Shown piece by piece: positions 24,116 through 40,700 of a stretch of DNA of 64,000 bases (positions within the stretch are counted from its first letter, which is position 1; the number at the start of each line of letters is the position of its first letter). Made by a program: the position numbers and the translations under genes. Source of the DNA: Anaeramoeba ignava (lineage: Eukaryota; Metamonada; Anaeramoebidae); assembly GCA_028826165.1 (NCBI GenBank), contig JAPDFW010000093.1, forward strand, positions 186,001 through 250,000. Reading direction: 5' to 3'. The notes below the pieces were generated by a model that worked only from the letters and a program-made list of their open reading frames with translations, searched no databases and was not told the DNA's origin.

Positions 24116-27026
24116 ATGGGAAATGAAATTCAATTAAAAAGAAAAGTAACAAAATCTTCATTGAAAAAATATATACAAAAGGTACATTCTTCAAAAGAAG
24201 CAATTATACTTGTTACACAAGAAAATGGATACATTGAAGCAAACAAAAAAGCAGTTGAATTATTTGAAGCTAAATCAAGAGAAGAATTATTAAAACATCG
24301 ACCAGATACTTTAAGTCCAACTTTCCAATCACATTTGGGAAAAAATTCCCAGGATATAATCAATGAAACTTGGAAGAAAGTAATAGAGTAAGTATTTTTT
24401 ATTTTCCGTTGTTTTTTAATCTTCTTTTTTTTTTTTTTGATCTTTTTTATTGATCAAATTTTTCATTTTGTTAATTTGTTTTTCTTTTGCTTTTTTATTT
24501 TAGATCAGAAGAAGGTGCTCAAGACTTGATTTTGGAGTTTTTTAGCTTAAAAGGAAATGGTTTTTTTGCTCGTGTTATAATAACTGTAATTTTTTGCTTG
24601 TTTGAAAAATTAATTGTGAATTTTTTCCTTTTTTTTTAACTTTTATTAATTGTAATTCTTTTTTTTCTCTTTTTCTTTTGATAGCCTATCAACTTAGTTG
24701 GGAAAATGGGTAAGTTGTTGTTGTTTTTTTTTTGATTTAATTTTTAAAAGAAAAAAAATATCCCTTTCAAATACACGTGGTTTCAAAAAAAAAACAAAAA
24801 GATTAAAAAATTGATCTTCTTATTTTTAATATATTTTCTTTTTTGAATAATTGTTTTTATTATTTCTATTTTTTTTTATTTGCAAAATTCTATAAAAAGA
24901 TAGCAAAATTTCATTGATCAAAAAAAAAAAGAAATAAACAATTTTTTATTGATAATTGACTTAATTTGATCTAAATTAAATTTAATTTAATATTTAATAT
25001 AATATTTAATTTGATATTTAATATTTAATTTGATATTTAATATTTAATTTAATATTTGATTTAATATTTAATTTAATTTAATATTTGATTTAATATTTAA
25101 TTTAATTTAATATTTGATTTAATATTTAATATTCAATTTAATATTTGATTTAATATTTAATATTTATTATAATATTTATTATTGGATTGAATATTCAAAA
25201 ATTTGATTTAATATTTAATATTTAATACTTTATTTAATATTTATTATTTGATTTAATATTTAATTTAATATTTAATTTTAATATTTATTATTGAATTGAA
25301 TATTCAAAATTTGATCTAAAATTTAATATTTGATTTAATATTTGATTTAATATTTGATTTAATATTTAATTTAATATTTGATTTAATATTTGATTTAATA
25401 TTTAATATTTGATTTAATATTTGATTTGATATTTAATATTTGATTTAATATTTGATTTAATATTTGATTTAATATTTAATATTTATTATAATATTTATTA
25501 TTGGATTGAATATTCAAAATTTGATTTAAATTGATATTTGATTTAATATTTGATTTAATATTTGATTTAATATTTAATTTAATATTTAATTTAATATTTA
25601 ATTTAATATTTAATTTAATATTTGATTTAATATTTAATTTAATATTTGATTTAATATTTATTTTTAATATTTAATATTTGATTTAATATTTGATTTAATA
25701 TTTATTATAATATTTAATTTTAATATTTTGATTTAATATTTGATTTAATATTTAATATTTGATTTAATATTTGATTTAATATTTAATATTTGATTTAATA
25801 TTTAATTTAATATTTGATTTAATATTTATTTTAATATTTGATTTAATATTTGATTTAATATTTAATTTAATATTTAATTTAATATTTAATTTAATATTTA
25901 ATTTAATATTTGATTTAATATTTGATTTAATTTTTGATTTAATATTTAATTTAATATTTAATATTTATTTTAATATTTCAAAATTTATTTAAATTGATAT
26001 TTGATTTGATATTTGATTTAATATTTAATTTAATATTTGATTTAATATTTGATTTAATATTTATTATAATATTTGATTTAATATTTAATTTAATATTTGA
26101 TTTAATATTTAATTTAATATTTGATTTAATATTTGATTTAATATTTATTATAATATTTGATTTAATTTAATATTTAATATTTGATTTAATATTTAATTTA
26201 ATATTTGATTTAATATTTAATTTAATATTTGATTTAATATTTATTATAATATTTATTATAATATTTGATTTAATTTAATATTTAATATTTGATTTATTAT
26301 TTGATTTAATATTTGATTTAATATTTGATTTAATATTTGATTTAATATTTATTTTAATATTTTGTTCATCCTAAAAAATAAATAGCTGCTCATGCTGTAT
26401 TTAAAAAAGTTAACAGCCCAAATTCAACAGAAAAACGATCATTTGAATCATTAACTGATCCAGAAAGTTCATTTTTCCACTCAAGATCAGATGATGAACT
26501 AACTGATCCATATCATGAAAGACCAGAAAAGCCAATGAATGAATTACAGATAGAATCAAGGAGTAAATCACTGCTTAATACTCAGATTGAAAAAGACAAT
26601 GAAACTCAAACCGATTCACTAGGCTATTCACGATCTCAATCATTTACATTTTCACAAAGACAACAAGGCGAAAAATGGACAAAAGAAATTTTTGATAAAG
26701 AAATCCAAAAACTTGATGATGAATTGAAAAAAAGAAAAAAAGAAAAGGCAAAATTGCAAAAAATGAAATACAAATTTTTGGAAAAGGATTTAAATGATAA
26801 GAATCTTGAAAACTTCCAACTTAAAAACGAAATTATTGTTCTTCAAAAATTACTTGAAGAAGTTAGGAAATCTAATCAAGAATTGGAATTGGAAAAAAAT
26901 GAAATTGAGGAAAAAATGGAGAAATGCAAAAAAAAGAAAACGGTTTATAGAACTGAAGTTGAAAGATTAACTAACAGACTTAAAATAGTCGAATTTGAAA
27001 AAGAAAATTTAAGGAAATTAATGTGA
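24116..27026 (+). CDS. PAS-coiled-coil array gene, copy F (divergent)
   Basis: Exons 24116-24387, 24504-24585, 24685-24709 and 26386-27026 give 339 aa, the longest member. It starts MGNEIQLKRKV and pairs with copy G (MGNEIQIKKE; both have TQENGYIEANKKAV and KHRPDTLSP). Exon 2 is divergent (SEEGAQDLILEFFSLKGNGFF). The linker is unrelated to the other copies and lacks the FDDESSD motif. The coiled coil is recognisable but substituted (KKRKKEKAKLQKMKYKFLEK), ending LTNRLKIVEFEKENLRKLM. Intron 3 is 1,676 nt, mostly repeat, with a CACGTG at 24774-24779. With G it appears to be an older branch of the family. Confidence 0.86.
24960..26365. repeat. Copy F intron 3 ATTTGATTTAATATTTA repeat
   Basis: About 1.4 kb of TTTGATTTAATA and TTTAATTTAATA units, roughly 12 bp, with periodic TTTATTATAATA variants. 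The motif differs from those of copies A-C and H, so it arose separately. Confidence 0.9.
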
Positions 27027-27617
27027 ATTGATTTTGTTGTTGTTGTTGTTTTTTTTTGAATTGATTTGATTTGTTCAAAAAAAAATTTTTCATTCCTTTT
27101 TTGATTTTAATTTTGATTTTAATTTTGATTTTAATTTTGATTTTAATTTCATGTTGATTTTGATTGATTGATTGATTTTATTTGAATTGATTTTATCTGT
27201 TCTTTTTTTTCCAGATTAATTTCAAATAAAATAACAAAAATTGAATTATTATTTTTATTTTTATTTTTTTTTGCTTTTTAAAAATTGTAAAATTGATCAA
27301 AAGAAATTAAAAAGAAATTAAAAAGAAAAAGAAAAACTTTCAAAAAAAAAAAAGGGAAAAAAAAAATGAGGAAAATTGTTTGATCAATAAAAACAAAAAT
27401 TAAATAGAAAATTAAAATTAAAATTAAAATTAAAATGAAACTCAATTTAAAATCCAACATAAAAATTTCAATGATCTTTGTCATTCATTTTTATTTTTAT
27501 TTTTATTTTTATTTGTTGAGATTAAAAAGAAAAAACTGAGAAAATTTTCATCATTTTTTTCTTTATTTTTTTTCTTTTTAATCTTTTTATTATTTTTTTT
27601 AAAAAACACAAACGAAA
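27027..27617. other. Spacer between copies F and G
   Basis: A short TTGTTG run (27036 on), TTTTGATTTTAA repeats (27100-27170), then A/T-rich leader. No gene seen. Confidence 0.55.
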
Positions 27618-28926
27618 ATGGGAAATGAAATTCAAATTAAAAAAGAAACAAAATCTGCAGTTAAAAAGTATTTAAAAAAGATACATTCCTCAAAAGATGC
27701 AATTGTTATTGTTACACAAGAAAATGGATACATTGAAGCAAATAAAAAAGCAGTTAAATTTTTTGAAGCAAAATCAAGAGAAGAATTATTAAAACATCGA
27801 CCAGATACTTTAAGTCCAAAAATGCAATCACATTTAGGAAAAAGTTCAAAGGAAGTTCTTAAAGAAGTAATTGAGAAAGCTTGGAAGTAAGAAAAAAAAA
27901 CTAAAAAGAAAAAAAAGAAAAAAACTAAAAAGAAAAAAAATTATTTTTTCATTTCATTTTTTTTTCTTTTTTTTGATCAATAAATATATAATAATAATAA
28001 TATTAATAATAATAATAAAAGATCTAAAGATGGATATTATGATTTGATTGTTGAACACATTAGTTTAAAAGGGAATCAAATTTTTGCTCGTGTTTGGGTT
28101 AGTGTATGTTATTAATTCTTATTATTATTATTTTTTGATTTTTTTATTTTTTGATTATTTTTTGATTTTTTGATTATTTTTTGATTTTTTTATTTTTTGA
28201 ATTAAGCCAGTTAAATTAATGGAAAAAATAGGTAAATAATTCTTATTTTTTTTTTTATTTTTTACTGAGAACTATTTCGAAAACCAAAATTTTATTTAAA
28301 AAAATAAATATAAATATAAACATAAACATAAACATAAATATAAATTAAAAGCTGTTCAAGCTGTTATTAAAAAAGTGTCAAATCCAATTTTGGATGATCA
28401 AAAATCAAATGAAACAACATCAACTGATATAGATAGTTCACTTATTAAACCAAAAATTGATGATGATGATGATGATGATAATAATAATAATAATGATGAT
28501 GATGAAAGCAGTGATTCTTATATTGAAACACAAACTGAAACAAGATCAATTCTTCAAAAACAAACTTCAATTTCTGAATGGACAAAAGATAATTTAGATA
28601 AAGAAATCCTAAAACTTGATGAAGAAATAGAAAAAGGAAGAAAAGAAAAAGGAAAATTGGAAAAAATTAAATTCAAGGTTCTGCAAAAACAAGTAAATGA
28701 AAGAACTCAAGAAAATACTCAACTTAAAAATGAAATTCTTGTTCTTCAACAATTACTTGATGAAATGAAAAGATCTAATGAAGAAATTGAAACAGAATCT
28801 CAACTTCAAGAAAAAATCCAAATTTGTAAAAAGAAGAAAAAGAAATATAAAACTGAAGTTGAAAGATTAACTAACAGACTTAAAATGGTTGAATTTGAAA
28901 AAGAAAATTTAAAGAAATTAATGTGA
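27618..28926 (+). CDS. PAS-coiled-coil array gene, copy G
   Basis: Exons 27618-27886, 28022-28103, 28207-28231 and 28352-28926 give 316 aa. One codon is missing from the N-terminus (MGNEIQIKKETKSAVKKY). The PAS domain closely follows copy F in exon 1, while exon 2 (SKDGYYDLIVEHISLKGNQIFARVWVSV) resembles the A/C group. The exon 3 peptide is the most divergent (PVKLMEKI). The linker has an acidic and Asn run encoded by a GAT/AAT microsatellite (28456-28504). The coiled coil is intermediate between F and the others (EEIEKGRKEKGKLEKIKFKV), with the standard last 30 residues. Introns are short. Confidence 0.87.
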
Positions 28927-29268
28927 ATTGATTTTGTTCCACTTTTTTTTTTTTTGAAATCAATTTCTAATTCAAAAATTTCTTTTTGTTTTTTTTAAAA
29001 AAAAATGAAAATTTTTTCACAAAATTTGATTTAAAATTTATTTTTGATTTATTTTTGATTATTTTTGATTATTTTTAAAAAAAAAGAAATGAAAAAAATA
29101 AGTAAGAGAATATTTATAAAATTTTAATCAAAAAAAAATGCGAAAATATTTTTAATTTTTAAATAAAAAAAAAAGAAGAAAAAAATAATTTTTCCATTTT
29201 AAGATCATTTTTTTTCTTACATTTTTTTCCTCTAATTCTATTTTTATTTTTTAAATAAAATAACAAAA
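28927..29268. other. Spacer between copies G and H
   Basis: The shortest spacer of the array (342 bp). It starts with the shared TTGATTTTGTTCCAC trailer, and the rest is A/T tracts. No gene seen. Confidence 0.55.
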
Positions 29269-32081
<2,813 letters not shown>

Positions 32082-32292
32082 ATTGATTTTGTTCCACTTT
32101 TTTTTACTTTTTGAAATTTCAAATTCAATTTCAAAATCAATTTCAAAATCAATTTCAATTTCAATTTCAAAATCAATTTCAATTTCAAATTCAAAATCAA
32201 TTTCAAATTCAAAATCAATTTCAAAAAAATTCAAAAATTTTTCATTTTTCATTTTTCATTTTTCATTTTTCATTTTTCATTTTTCTTTTAAA

Positions 32293-35200
32293 ATGTCAAA
32301 CAAAAAATTTTTACAAAAGTAAATCTCTTTTAAGATCAAAATAGTTTCCAAGAATTAACTTTATTTTTATTTTTATGTTTTATTTTTATTTTTATTTTTA
32401 TTTTTATTTTTTATTAGTTTTCAAGAGGTTTTAATTTTAAATCCAAAACAGAAAACAAAGAAAAAATAAGTAAATAAAAATAACCAATATTCAAAATAAT
32501 AAATTTTAATTTAGGAAAGTGATCTTCCAGAAAGAATTCAAAATTTAAAAAAAGTAATTCAATCAAAAGAAGGAAAAAGTAAAGGAGGGAATTTTAAAAT
32601 GTGTTTTAGATATGTTTTTGCAAATATAAAAAGAAATCCACGTTCATTTATTATTGGAGTTTCTTCAATTTTTCTTGTAGTTTTTTTTGTTAGGTAAATT
32701 CAAATTCAAAATCAAAATTAAATTCAAAATCAAAATCAAAATAAAAATCAATTTCAAAATCAAAATTAAAATTAAAATTAAAATCAAAATCAAAATCAAA
32801 TTCAAATTCAAATTCAAAATCAAAATCAAAATCAAAATTCAAAATCAAAATTAAAATAAAAATCAATTTCAAAATCAAAATTAATTTAAAATCAAAATCA
32901 AAATCAAAATTAAAATTAAATTCAAAATCAAAATTAAAATAAAATTCAAAATCAAATTCAAAATCAAAATCAAAATTAAAATCAAAATTCAAAATCAAAA
33001 TCAAAATTAAAATCAAAATCAAATTCAAAATTAAAATTAAAATAAAATTAAAAATCAAAATCAAATTAAAATCAAAATTAAAATTAAAATCAAATTCAAA
33101 ATCAAAATCAAAATCAAAATTTAAAAAGTTTGCTTGATAATACATTGAAAAAAGCACCATGGATTTATTTAGCTTTAAGTGAAGATACAACAGGAGAAAT
33201 TGATGCACAGGTTTTTTTATTAAAAAATTAAGATTAAAAAATTAAAAATAAAAATTAAGATTAAAAAATTAAAAAATTAAAATTAAAATTAAAAAATAAA
33301 AATAATTAAAGATCACACCCACAACATACAATCAAGAAGTATATTGGGTGAATTACACAGAAATGAACGAAAAACTATCAGGATCTTCAGATATACATGG
33401 AGCAGCCCCAAGATGGGTAGCGCGAGCGAACATATCAAGCAAAACAAACGAAAATTTTCAAACAACAGCCAACGTATTAATTCTTGACACAAAAAAAGAA
33501 AAAGAAATGGGATTGAGTCGAGCATGGGATAAAAGGGTTCTTGGGGAAGAAGAAGCATATGTTTCGGATAATCTTCTCCGGATCTTGGGAGTTCAATCTA
33601 ATTGCGGAGATCGGGTTGTCGTTAATATCACGCTGGAAACTATTTTATCATTGCTTGGAATCGATTTTCCTGATATTAATAACGCAACAGCTTATGAAGA
33701 AACTAAATTTATATTTGAATATTTCTTTGGAATCAATATGAATGAAACATACACAATTAATCTCACTCAAGTTTTAATGAATTTGGGAATTGAGGTTCCT
33801 CCTTGGATTCCTACGGATAATATCACAGCAACAGGCGAAGAAATCTTTGATTTCATTTGGCCTTCAATCGAGATATTGTCTCAAAACAACACAAATATTC
33901 TTCAAGGTTTTACCTCTGAATTTTCCGTTATCGATAAAATCAAAAGTTCCGAAGGAAAATATCCAAGTTCAATCGGAAGTGTTGTCATGATTGATTCGCG
34001 TTTTGCGCTTAAATCGCTAACTACAACCATGATTCAAACTCTCAATTTCTACTCAGTATTTGCTGATATTTTGGGGTTTGGGAATGCCACTGAAATTATT
34101 GATTTCCTGGAAAATTTAGAAATCAATGATTATGCGTTTTCTATTGTTATTCAAATGAAAGACCGTTTAGATGCGTATATGAAAAGCGGGCAGAAATTTG
34201 ATGATGCCTTTATAGAATTTTCAAATTCAATTAGTTACAAACTTGGCTATAAAAACCCTAATTATGATTTATCTCTTCCTCTTTATACTGCTCTAAATGG
34301 CCTTGTTTTTATCCGAATTTTTTTGAATCAAGTTTTTGCTTCTGTAATTGCTTTGCTTGTTATTTTATGTTTGGCTCTTATTTATTCTCTCATGATTTCT
34401 GATGTTGAAGAGAAAACTTATGAATATGGAATGCTTAGAGCAATTGGGATGAAAAATAATTCTCTTGTTTTGCTTTTGGTTATTCAAGCCTTTTCTTTTT
34501 CTATACCCGCAATCTTGTTGGGTTTGTTTGTTTCTTTTCTTGCAAATCTTGGTGTTGCAAAACTTGTTGCTGGTTTTGCTAGATTTCCTGTTTCATACAC
34601 TTATACAACAGAACCTATAGTTTTATCTATTATGATTGGTTTATTAATGCCTTTAGTTGCAAATATTCTTCCTATTCGTGTACATAAATCAAAATTCAAA
34701 ATTAAAAATTAAAATCATAAATCAAAATTCAAAATTAAATCAAAATTTAAATATTTTAGAAAGTATTGGCTAAAAGACTTCGTGATTCTTTAGATATTTA
34801 TCACGAAAGCTTTTCTGATGTGATTGTTACAATGGTAAAACTTGCAAAATTGCGTATTTCAGTCGGACAGACATTAGTATCTTTATTATTAGTTGTTACA
34901 GGAGTTGTTTTTTATTATGGAATTCCTTTAACGTTTATTTATCTGAATTTTTCTGGATTTTTTGCAATATTCATATCAATTTTAATTGGTAATTCAAATA
35001 AAAATATATATTTCAATTCGATTCAATTCAAATCAAAAATGAATTTAATCAATTATTCATTTATTTTTTATCGAAAAACAAAGGTTTGTTATTTGGTTTA
35101 TCTCTTGTTGGTCAAGTTTTTCAACCTTTTTTGGAAAAATTATTTGTGTATTTAATTGTTTGGGGAAAAGATTTACATTTAAGATTATTAGTAAAGAAAA

Positions 35201-37268
35201 ATCTTGCATCTCATCGAAAAAGAAACAAAAAAACAGCTGTTATTTTTACAACAGTTCTTGCTTTTATGTATTTTTTTTATAAAAGAAAAAGAAAGAAAGA
35301 AAGAAAGAAAGAAAATATTTAATTTAAATTCTTTTTATTCTCTTTTATTTAAATCAAGAATATTTTCTGGTTCATTAAGTGTTCTTTATTCAGTTTCAAT
35401 GAAAAAGCAAATCCAAATGCTTTTTGGTTCAGATATTGTTCTTCAATCGTTAAATATTCATGATCCATTAAACAAAGATGATTATATTTCTTATCTTGAA
35501 GATGCAAAAAAATATTATCCAATAGATTCTTTTGCTTGTATTATTTAATTTTCTTTTAAGATATTAAAAAATCCTTTTATTAAAAATGTTCAAAATTATC
35601 AATTTAATTTTTATTAATTTATCAAATTTCTAGTTACGACATTTCCTTTTTCAAGTAATGATTTTATTGATTGGACTTCAGTAACAAATTTACCAGAATC
35701 TCGTTATTTTGAGGCTGTAATTTAAAATTCATTTAAAAATTTAAAATTCATTTAAAAAATTAAAATTTAAATTAAAAATTAGCTACTGTATGGCTTAGAG
35801 GAATATTTTCTAGAATCAACATATTCAGAATTTTTTGTGATCAAAAATTACACAAAACAATTTAATTATGACAAAGTTGGAAAAGTAAAAAATATAGTAA
35901 AAAGTTTATATACAGATGCTGGTAAACAAAAAATATCAGTTGATTCTGATTTTTCAATTCCAGAAGATACAGTTTCAGGGGAAATTCTTCCTGGATTTTA
36001 TTATGTTGATTACAAATCACCAAATCAAACAATAATAAAACCTGATGAAAATAATTCACTAAATAGTATTAATGTTTATCAAAGAAGTGATGATGATTTA
36101 TATATTAATTATTTAGATGTTATTCTTGGTCAATCTTTAGTAAACAAGAAATCATCATAAAAAAACAACAATCATTTGGAAATTTTATTATTATTATTAT
36201 TATTATTTTTGCAATTATTTATTAGCATCTTTCTCTTGCAATTACTCCAGATTCTCCTATAAGAATTGATAATGAAATTGGAATTTCACAATTTAATAAA
36301 ACTTATCTTGTTTCTCTTGCAAAAATTCGTTCAATGAATTCTCAATGTCCTGGTTATTTTCTTTCTTCTTATCAAATGTTTGCATTATCATCTCCTGCAT
36401 TTACTTCTATTCCAGAATATTTGAATTTATTAAATTTATCTGCAGAAATTTACAATAATGTATGTATTAATAAAAAATATATTCCATAATCAATAAAAAA
36501 TAATCAATAATAAAAATATATTAAATAAATAGGCAACAGGATCTAATTATTCATATACTTCTGCTCCTATTGAAAGATTATTTGTTAAAATGAAATCTGA
36601 TGCATCTAATGATAATTTAATTGATGTTTTAAATGGGATAAAAAGTGTTAAAAACTCTAATTTTTATGTTTATTTTAATACTCCTGCAATTGTAGATTCT
36701 GCATCAGTTGCAATTAATGGTTTATTGATATTCTTCAATATTGTTTCTGTAGTTGCATTAATTTTATGTTTCTTTGTACTTTGGTTATCTTTTATAGCAA
36801 ATATTCGTGAAAATTCATGGGAATTTGGAGTTTTAAGAGCAATTGGAATTAGTGTACAAAATAATTTTCGATTTAAATAATTTTAAATACTTAATTTAAT
36901 TTTTCAATTTAAATATTTAAAAGGGAAATCAAGCTGCAAGAATTTATATTTATGAAGCCTTTTGTCTTGTTTTATCTTGTATTTTACTTGGATCTATTAT
37001 CGGTTTGATTCAAATAAATTCAAAAAGAAAATTTAAATTAATCAAAAAATTTTTTAAATTAATCAAAAAAACAGGAATTTTGATTGCAATCACTATATTT
37101 TTACAATACTTATTATTTACAGAAATGGCATTTGAATTTTTATTTCCAAATACACTTTATTTTTCAGTTATTGGAATGTCTTTAGCAGTTGCATTTTTAG
37201 CTTCATATCTTTCATTAAGAACTTTAAAGAAAAAAACAATTGCAGTTGTTCTTCGAGGAAAATTTTAA
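32293..37268 (+). CDS. FtsX-like (ABC3-type) permease, two-module membrane protein
   Basis: Proposed exons: 32293-32318, 32418-32427 (10 nt), 32515-32693, 33129-33210, 33312-34679, 34760-34988, 35084-35267, 35359-35537, 35634-35716, 35783-36139, 36226-36459, 36533-36853, 36924-37003 and 37075-37268, about 1,174 aa. There is an N-terminal membrane segment (FIIGVSSIFLVVFF), a large Asn-glycosylation-rich outer domain, and an FtsX module (VIALLVILCLALIYSLM, YEYGMLRAIGMK, later helices). A second half repeats the plan and ends in another FtsX module (VSVVALILCFFVLWLSFI, WEFGVLRAIGIS). These are MacB/LolC-type ABC3 permeases; the ATPase would be separate. One apparent extra T in a five-T run (36960-36964) breaks the frame between YIYEAF and CLVLSC; removing it makes the exon sum divisible by three. 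The first two exons are the least certain. Confidence 0.82.
32697..33118. repeat. Permease intron 3 AAAATC hexamer repeat
   Basis: AAAATC, AAAATT and AAATTC hexamers fill the intron between exons 3 and 4. The same hexamer class codes for the Asn/Gln/Glu tract of the RGS-RhoGEF gene downstream. Confidence 0.88.
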
Positions 37269-37580
37269 ATTTTTAGATTGAATTTTTAAATCAATTTTGA
37301 ATTGAATTTTAAATTTTTAAATTGAATTTTAAATCAAATTTTGAATTGAATTTTGAATTAAATTTTTAAATTGAATTTTAAATTGAATTTTGGATTGAAT
37401 TTTGAATTGAATTCTGGATTAAATTTTAAATTGAATTTTGGATTAAATTTTAAATTAAATTTTGAATTGAATTTTAAATTTAGATTTTAAATTGAATTTT
37501 AAATTAAATTCTAAATTAAATTTTAAATTGAATTTTGGATTAAATTCTAAATTTAGATTTTAAATTTAGATTTTAAAACA
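37269..37580. repeat. TTAAATTGAATTTTAAATT spacer repeat
   Basis: Degenerate tandem units resembling TTGAATTTTAAATTAAAT directly after the permease stop. The remaining about 130 bp to the next start codon is A/T-rich leader. Confidence 0.8.
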
Positions 37581-37707
37581 GAAAGAAAAATAATAAAAAG
37601 AAAAAGATTTGAGAAAAAAAAATTTTAAATAAAAAAAAATTAAAAAATTGATTTTTTATTTTTCATTTTTTTACTTTTTCATTTATTTTTTTAATTAAAA
37701 TAATAAA

Positions 37708-40700
37708 ATGATTCTGAATGAAACAAATGAATTTGAAAAATTTCAAAAATTAGAAACTTCACATCAAATTTATTTTCGTAATTAATTAATTAAAAAAAAA
37801 AATTAATTAAAAATTAATTAAAAATTAATTTAAAAAAAATTGGCAAAAAAAAAAAGAAAATCAAAAAAAAGAAAAAGCAAAAGAAAATCTTGATTGGATT
37901 GAACCAAATTTAAGTTTTGTTCAATTTGAAATTAATGATTTAGCTAAAAATATTTCACAAAATAAAAATAATTCACATAAAATTCCAAAAAGTGAATCGA
38001 AACCAAAAAAAAATTATTTCTTTACTCCAAAATTTTCAAATCCAGTTGATGTTTCAGTATTTTTTCCAAAAGAAAACACAAAAAAAATAACGGAACCAAA
38101 TTTATCAAAAGAAAAACAAGAAAAACAAGAAAAACAAAAACAAGATAATTTAGAAAAACAAATAAAAGAAGTAAAAATACAAAATAATATAAATTTCCAA
38201 CAAGAAAAGGATAACGATAATTCACAATTTGATCTACAAAATATGAGAAAATCAAAATCAATTCATTTTCAAACTAATTCTCGTTTTACAAGAAATTTGG
38301 AGAAAAAAAGAAATTTCCAAAAAAAAACAATGGCAAAATTATCAAAAATTAGTTTATCAGAAGAAATTCATTCAAAAAATAGAGTTGAACAAATATTAAA
38401 ATTAACCAAAAAAAGAATTGAAAATCAAAATGAAAATGAAAATGAAAATGAAAATGAAAATGAAAATGAAAATCAAAATCAAAATGAAAATCAAATTGAA
38501 AATGAAAATGAAAATCAAAATCAAAATCAAATTCAAATTCAAATTGAAAATCAAATTGAAAATCAAATTGAAAATGAAAATCAAATTGAAAATGAAAATC
38601 AAATTGAAAATAAAATTGAAAATCAAAATGAAAATCAAATTGAAAATCAAATTGAAAATCAAAATCAAAATCAAAATCAAAATCAAAATCAAAATCAAAA
38701 TCAAATTGAAAATGAAAATGAAAATGAAAATGAAAATGAAAATGAAAATCAAATTAAAAATCAAATTGAAAATCAAAATAAAATTGAAAATCAAAATCAA
38801 AATCAAAATCAAATTGAAAATCAAATTGAAAATAAAAATCAAAATCAAAATCAAAATCAAAATCAAAATCAAAATCAAATTCGAAAATAAAATTGAAAAT
38901 CAAAATCAAAATCAAAATAAAAATCAAAATCAAATTGAAAATCAAATTCAAAATCAAAATCAAAATCAAAATAAAATTGAAAATCAAAATAAAAATCAAA
39001 ATCAAAATCAAATTAAAAATCAAAATCAAAATCAAAATCAAATTGAAAACGAAATGGAAATTGAAAATAAATCTTTGGAAGAAATTCTAAGTGATAAACT
39101 TGCTCTTGCTTATTTTGATCAATTTCTTCATGAACAATATTCAAGCGAAAATTTACATTTTTATAATTCAGTTTGCAAATACAGAACAATACTTGATCCA
39201 GTTGAAAGATCATCTGTTGGACAATTAATATTTAACAAAGTAAAACAAATTAAATGAAGGAAAAAAAAAAGGAATGTTTTTTTATTGATTGATTAATTTA
39301 AATTTGAATTTATTTTTGTTTGTATTTTTATTTGGGGAATATTTAGTACATTTCGGAATTATCGCCTTATGAAACGAATTTAAATTCAACTACAAAACAA
39401 AAAATCAAGAAAAATATTGAATTACAAGGATATAAAGAGGATCTTTTTGATGAAGCTTCTGATCACATATATTCTGTAATGAACAGACATTCACTTCCGT
39501 TATTTCTGAAATCAATTCATTGGATGCATTTCCATAAAGATCTTGAATTATTAGCAAGAAATAAAAAGCCAAGAGGCCCTATTACAGAGAAGGATCATAT
39601 ATTTGAATTGTTTGTAAATAAGCAAAAACAATACACAGAAAAATTGAAGTGGTTCGAACAAAAAGTGATCGAGATCATCTCAAGGAAAATTTTATTTGAA
39701 AACTTCCCATTTTTATCGGGTCTTCTTATCCAGTATCAAGCTATCGGTGATATCAATGAGAAGTTTACAAATGTTCTGCTTATGAAAAGAACGGAATGGA
39801 CTTATGAAACAGAATTTTCTGATTTATTTGCAAGTCATTTCAAATCTTTTACGAATTTGATTCAAGGATATTTTCGCAATTTACAAAAATCAGATGAAGA
39901 ACTGGAAAAATTAAAAGAGATGAAATTAATCAAATCTTTATTGAAAAAAATAAAAACAGTTCGTGATATGAAGGAACTGCTATTCAAGCCTATTAGACTA
40001 TTATATCGTCTTTTATTAGTTCTGAAGAAATTTGTGAGAGCAATTCCCGAAGATAATCAAGATCATTTGCCAATGAACTATATCCAACAGGAAGTGGAAT
40101 CGCAAATCATGCCAATCGTTCAAGATCAGCTTTTGGAGCAAAAATTTGAGGAGGAAGAATTGGCAAAATTGAAGAAAATGCATTTAATTAGAGATGGAGT
40201 TGGAATTGTGAAAAAGTATCAACCAAATGCAAAATTTGAAGGAAAAACAATTCATTTATTACTATTTCAAGAGAAATTATGCTGGATTTTTGAGGAATTT
40301 GGAAGGGATAATAATAACAATAACAATAATAACAATAATGGAAATGATATTGATGATATTGATGATATTGATGATATTGATGATATTGATAATATGGATA
40401 ATATGGATAAGCAAAAATTACGCAAAAAAAAAAAAGAAAATAAACCCAAATTTCATATTGATCAAGAAGTAAACTTGGATTGTATTTGGATTGATAAAAA
40501 CCCTGAAGGATTTAAATTTAGTCGAGAACAAATCCTTCAAATTCGCGCACCGAATATCAATTTGATTATCACAATCAGCGATGTTAGTGATTGGATTGCT
40601 GATATAAGTTGCGCAGTTGCATCTCAATTAGGATTGGATTGCTTCGAAAGCTTGATTTTACAAGAAAGAACAGGGGATTTCAAATTGCCTGATCACAGCT

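Noticed and set aside
32690-33208. Minus-strand frame of alternating D and F residues
   Set aside because: Product of AAAATC hexamers in the permease intron; no domain, and antisense to a well-supported gene.
38402-39041. Long plus-strand Lys/Ile/Met and minus-strand Ile/Leu/Phe frames
   Set aside because: Hexamer periodicity keeps all frames open. Only the Asn/Glu/Gln frame connects to the RGS domain.
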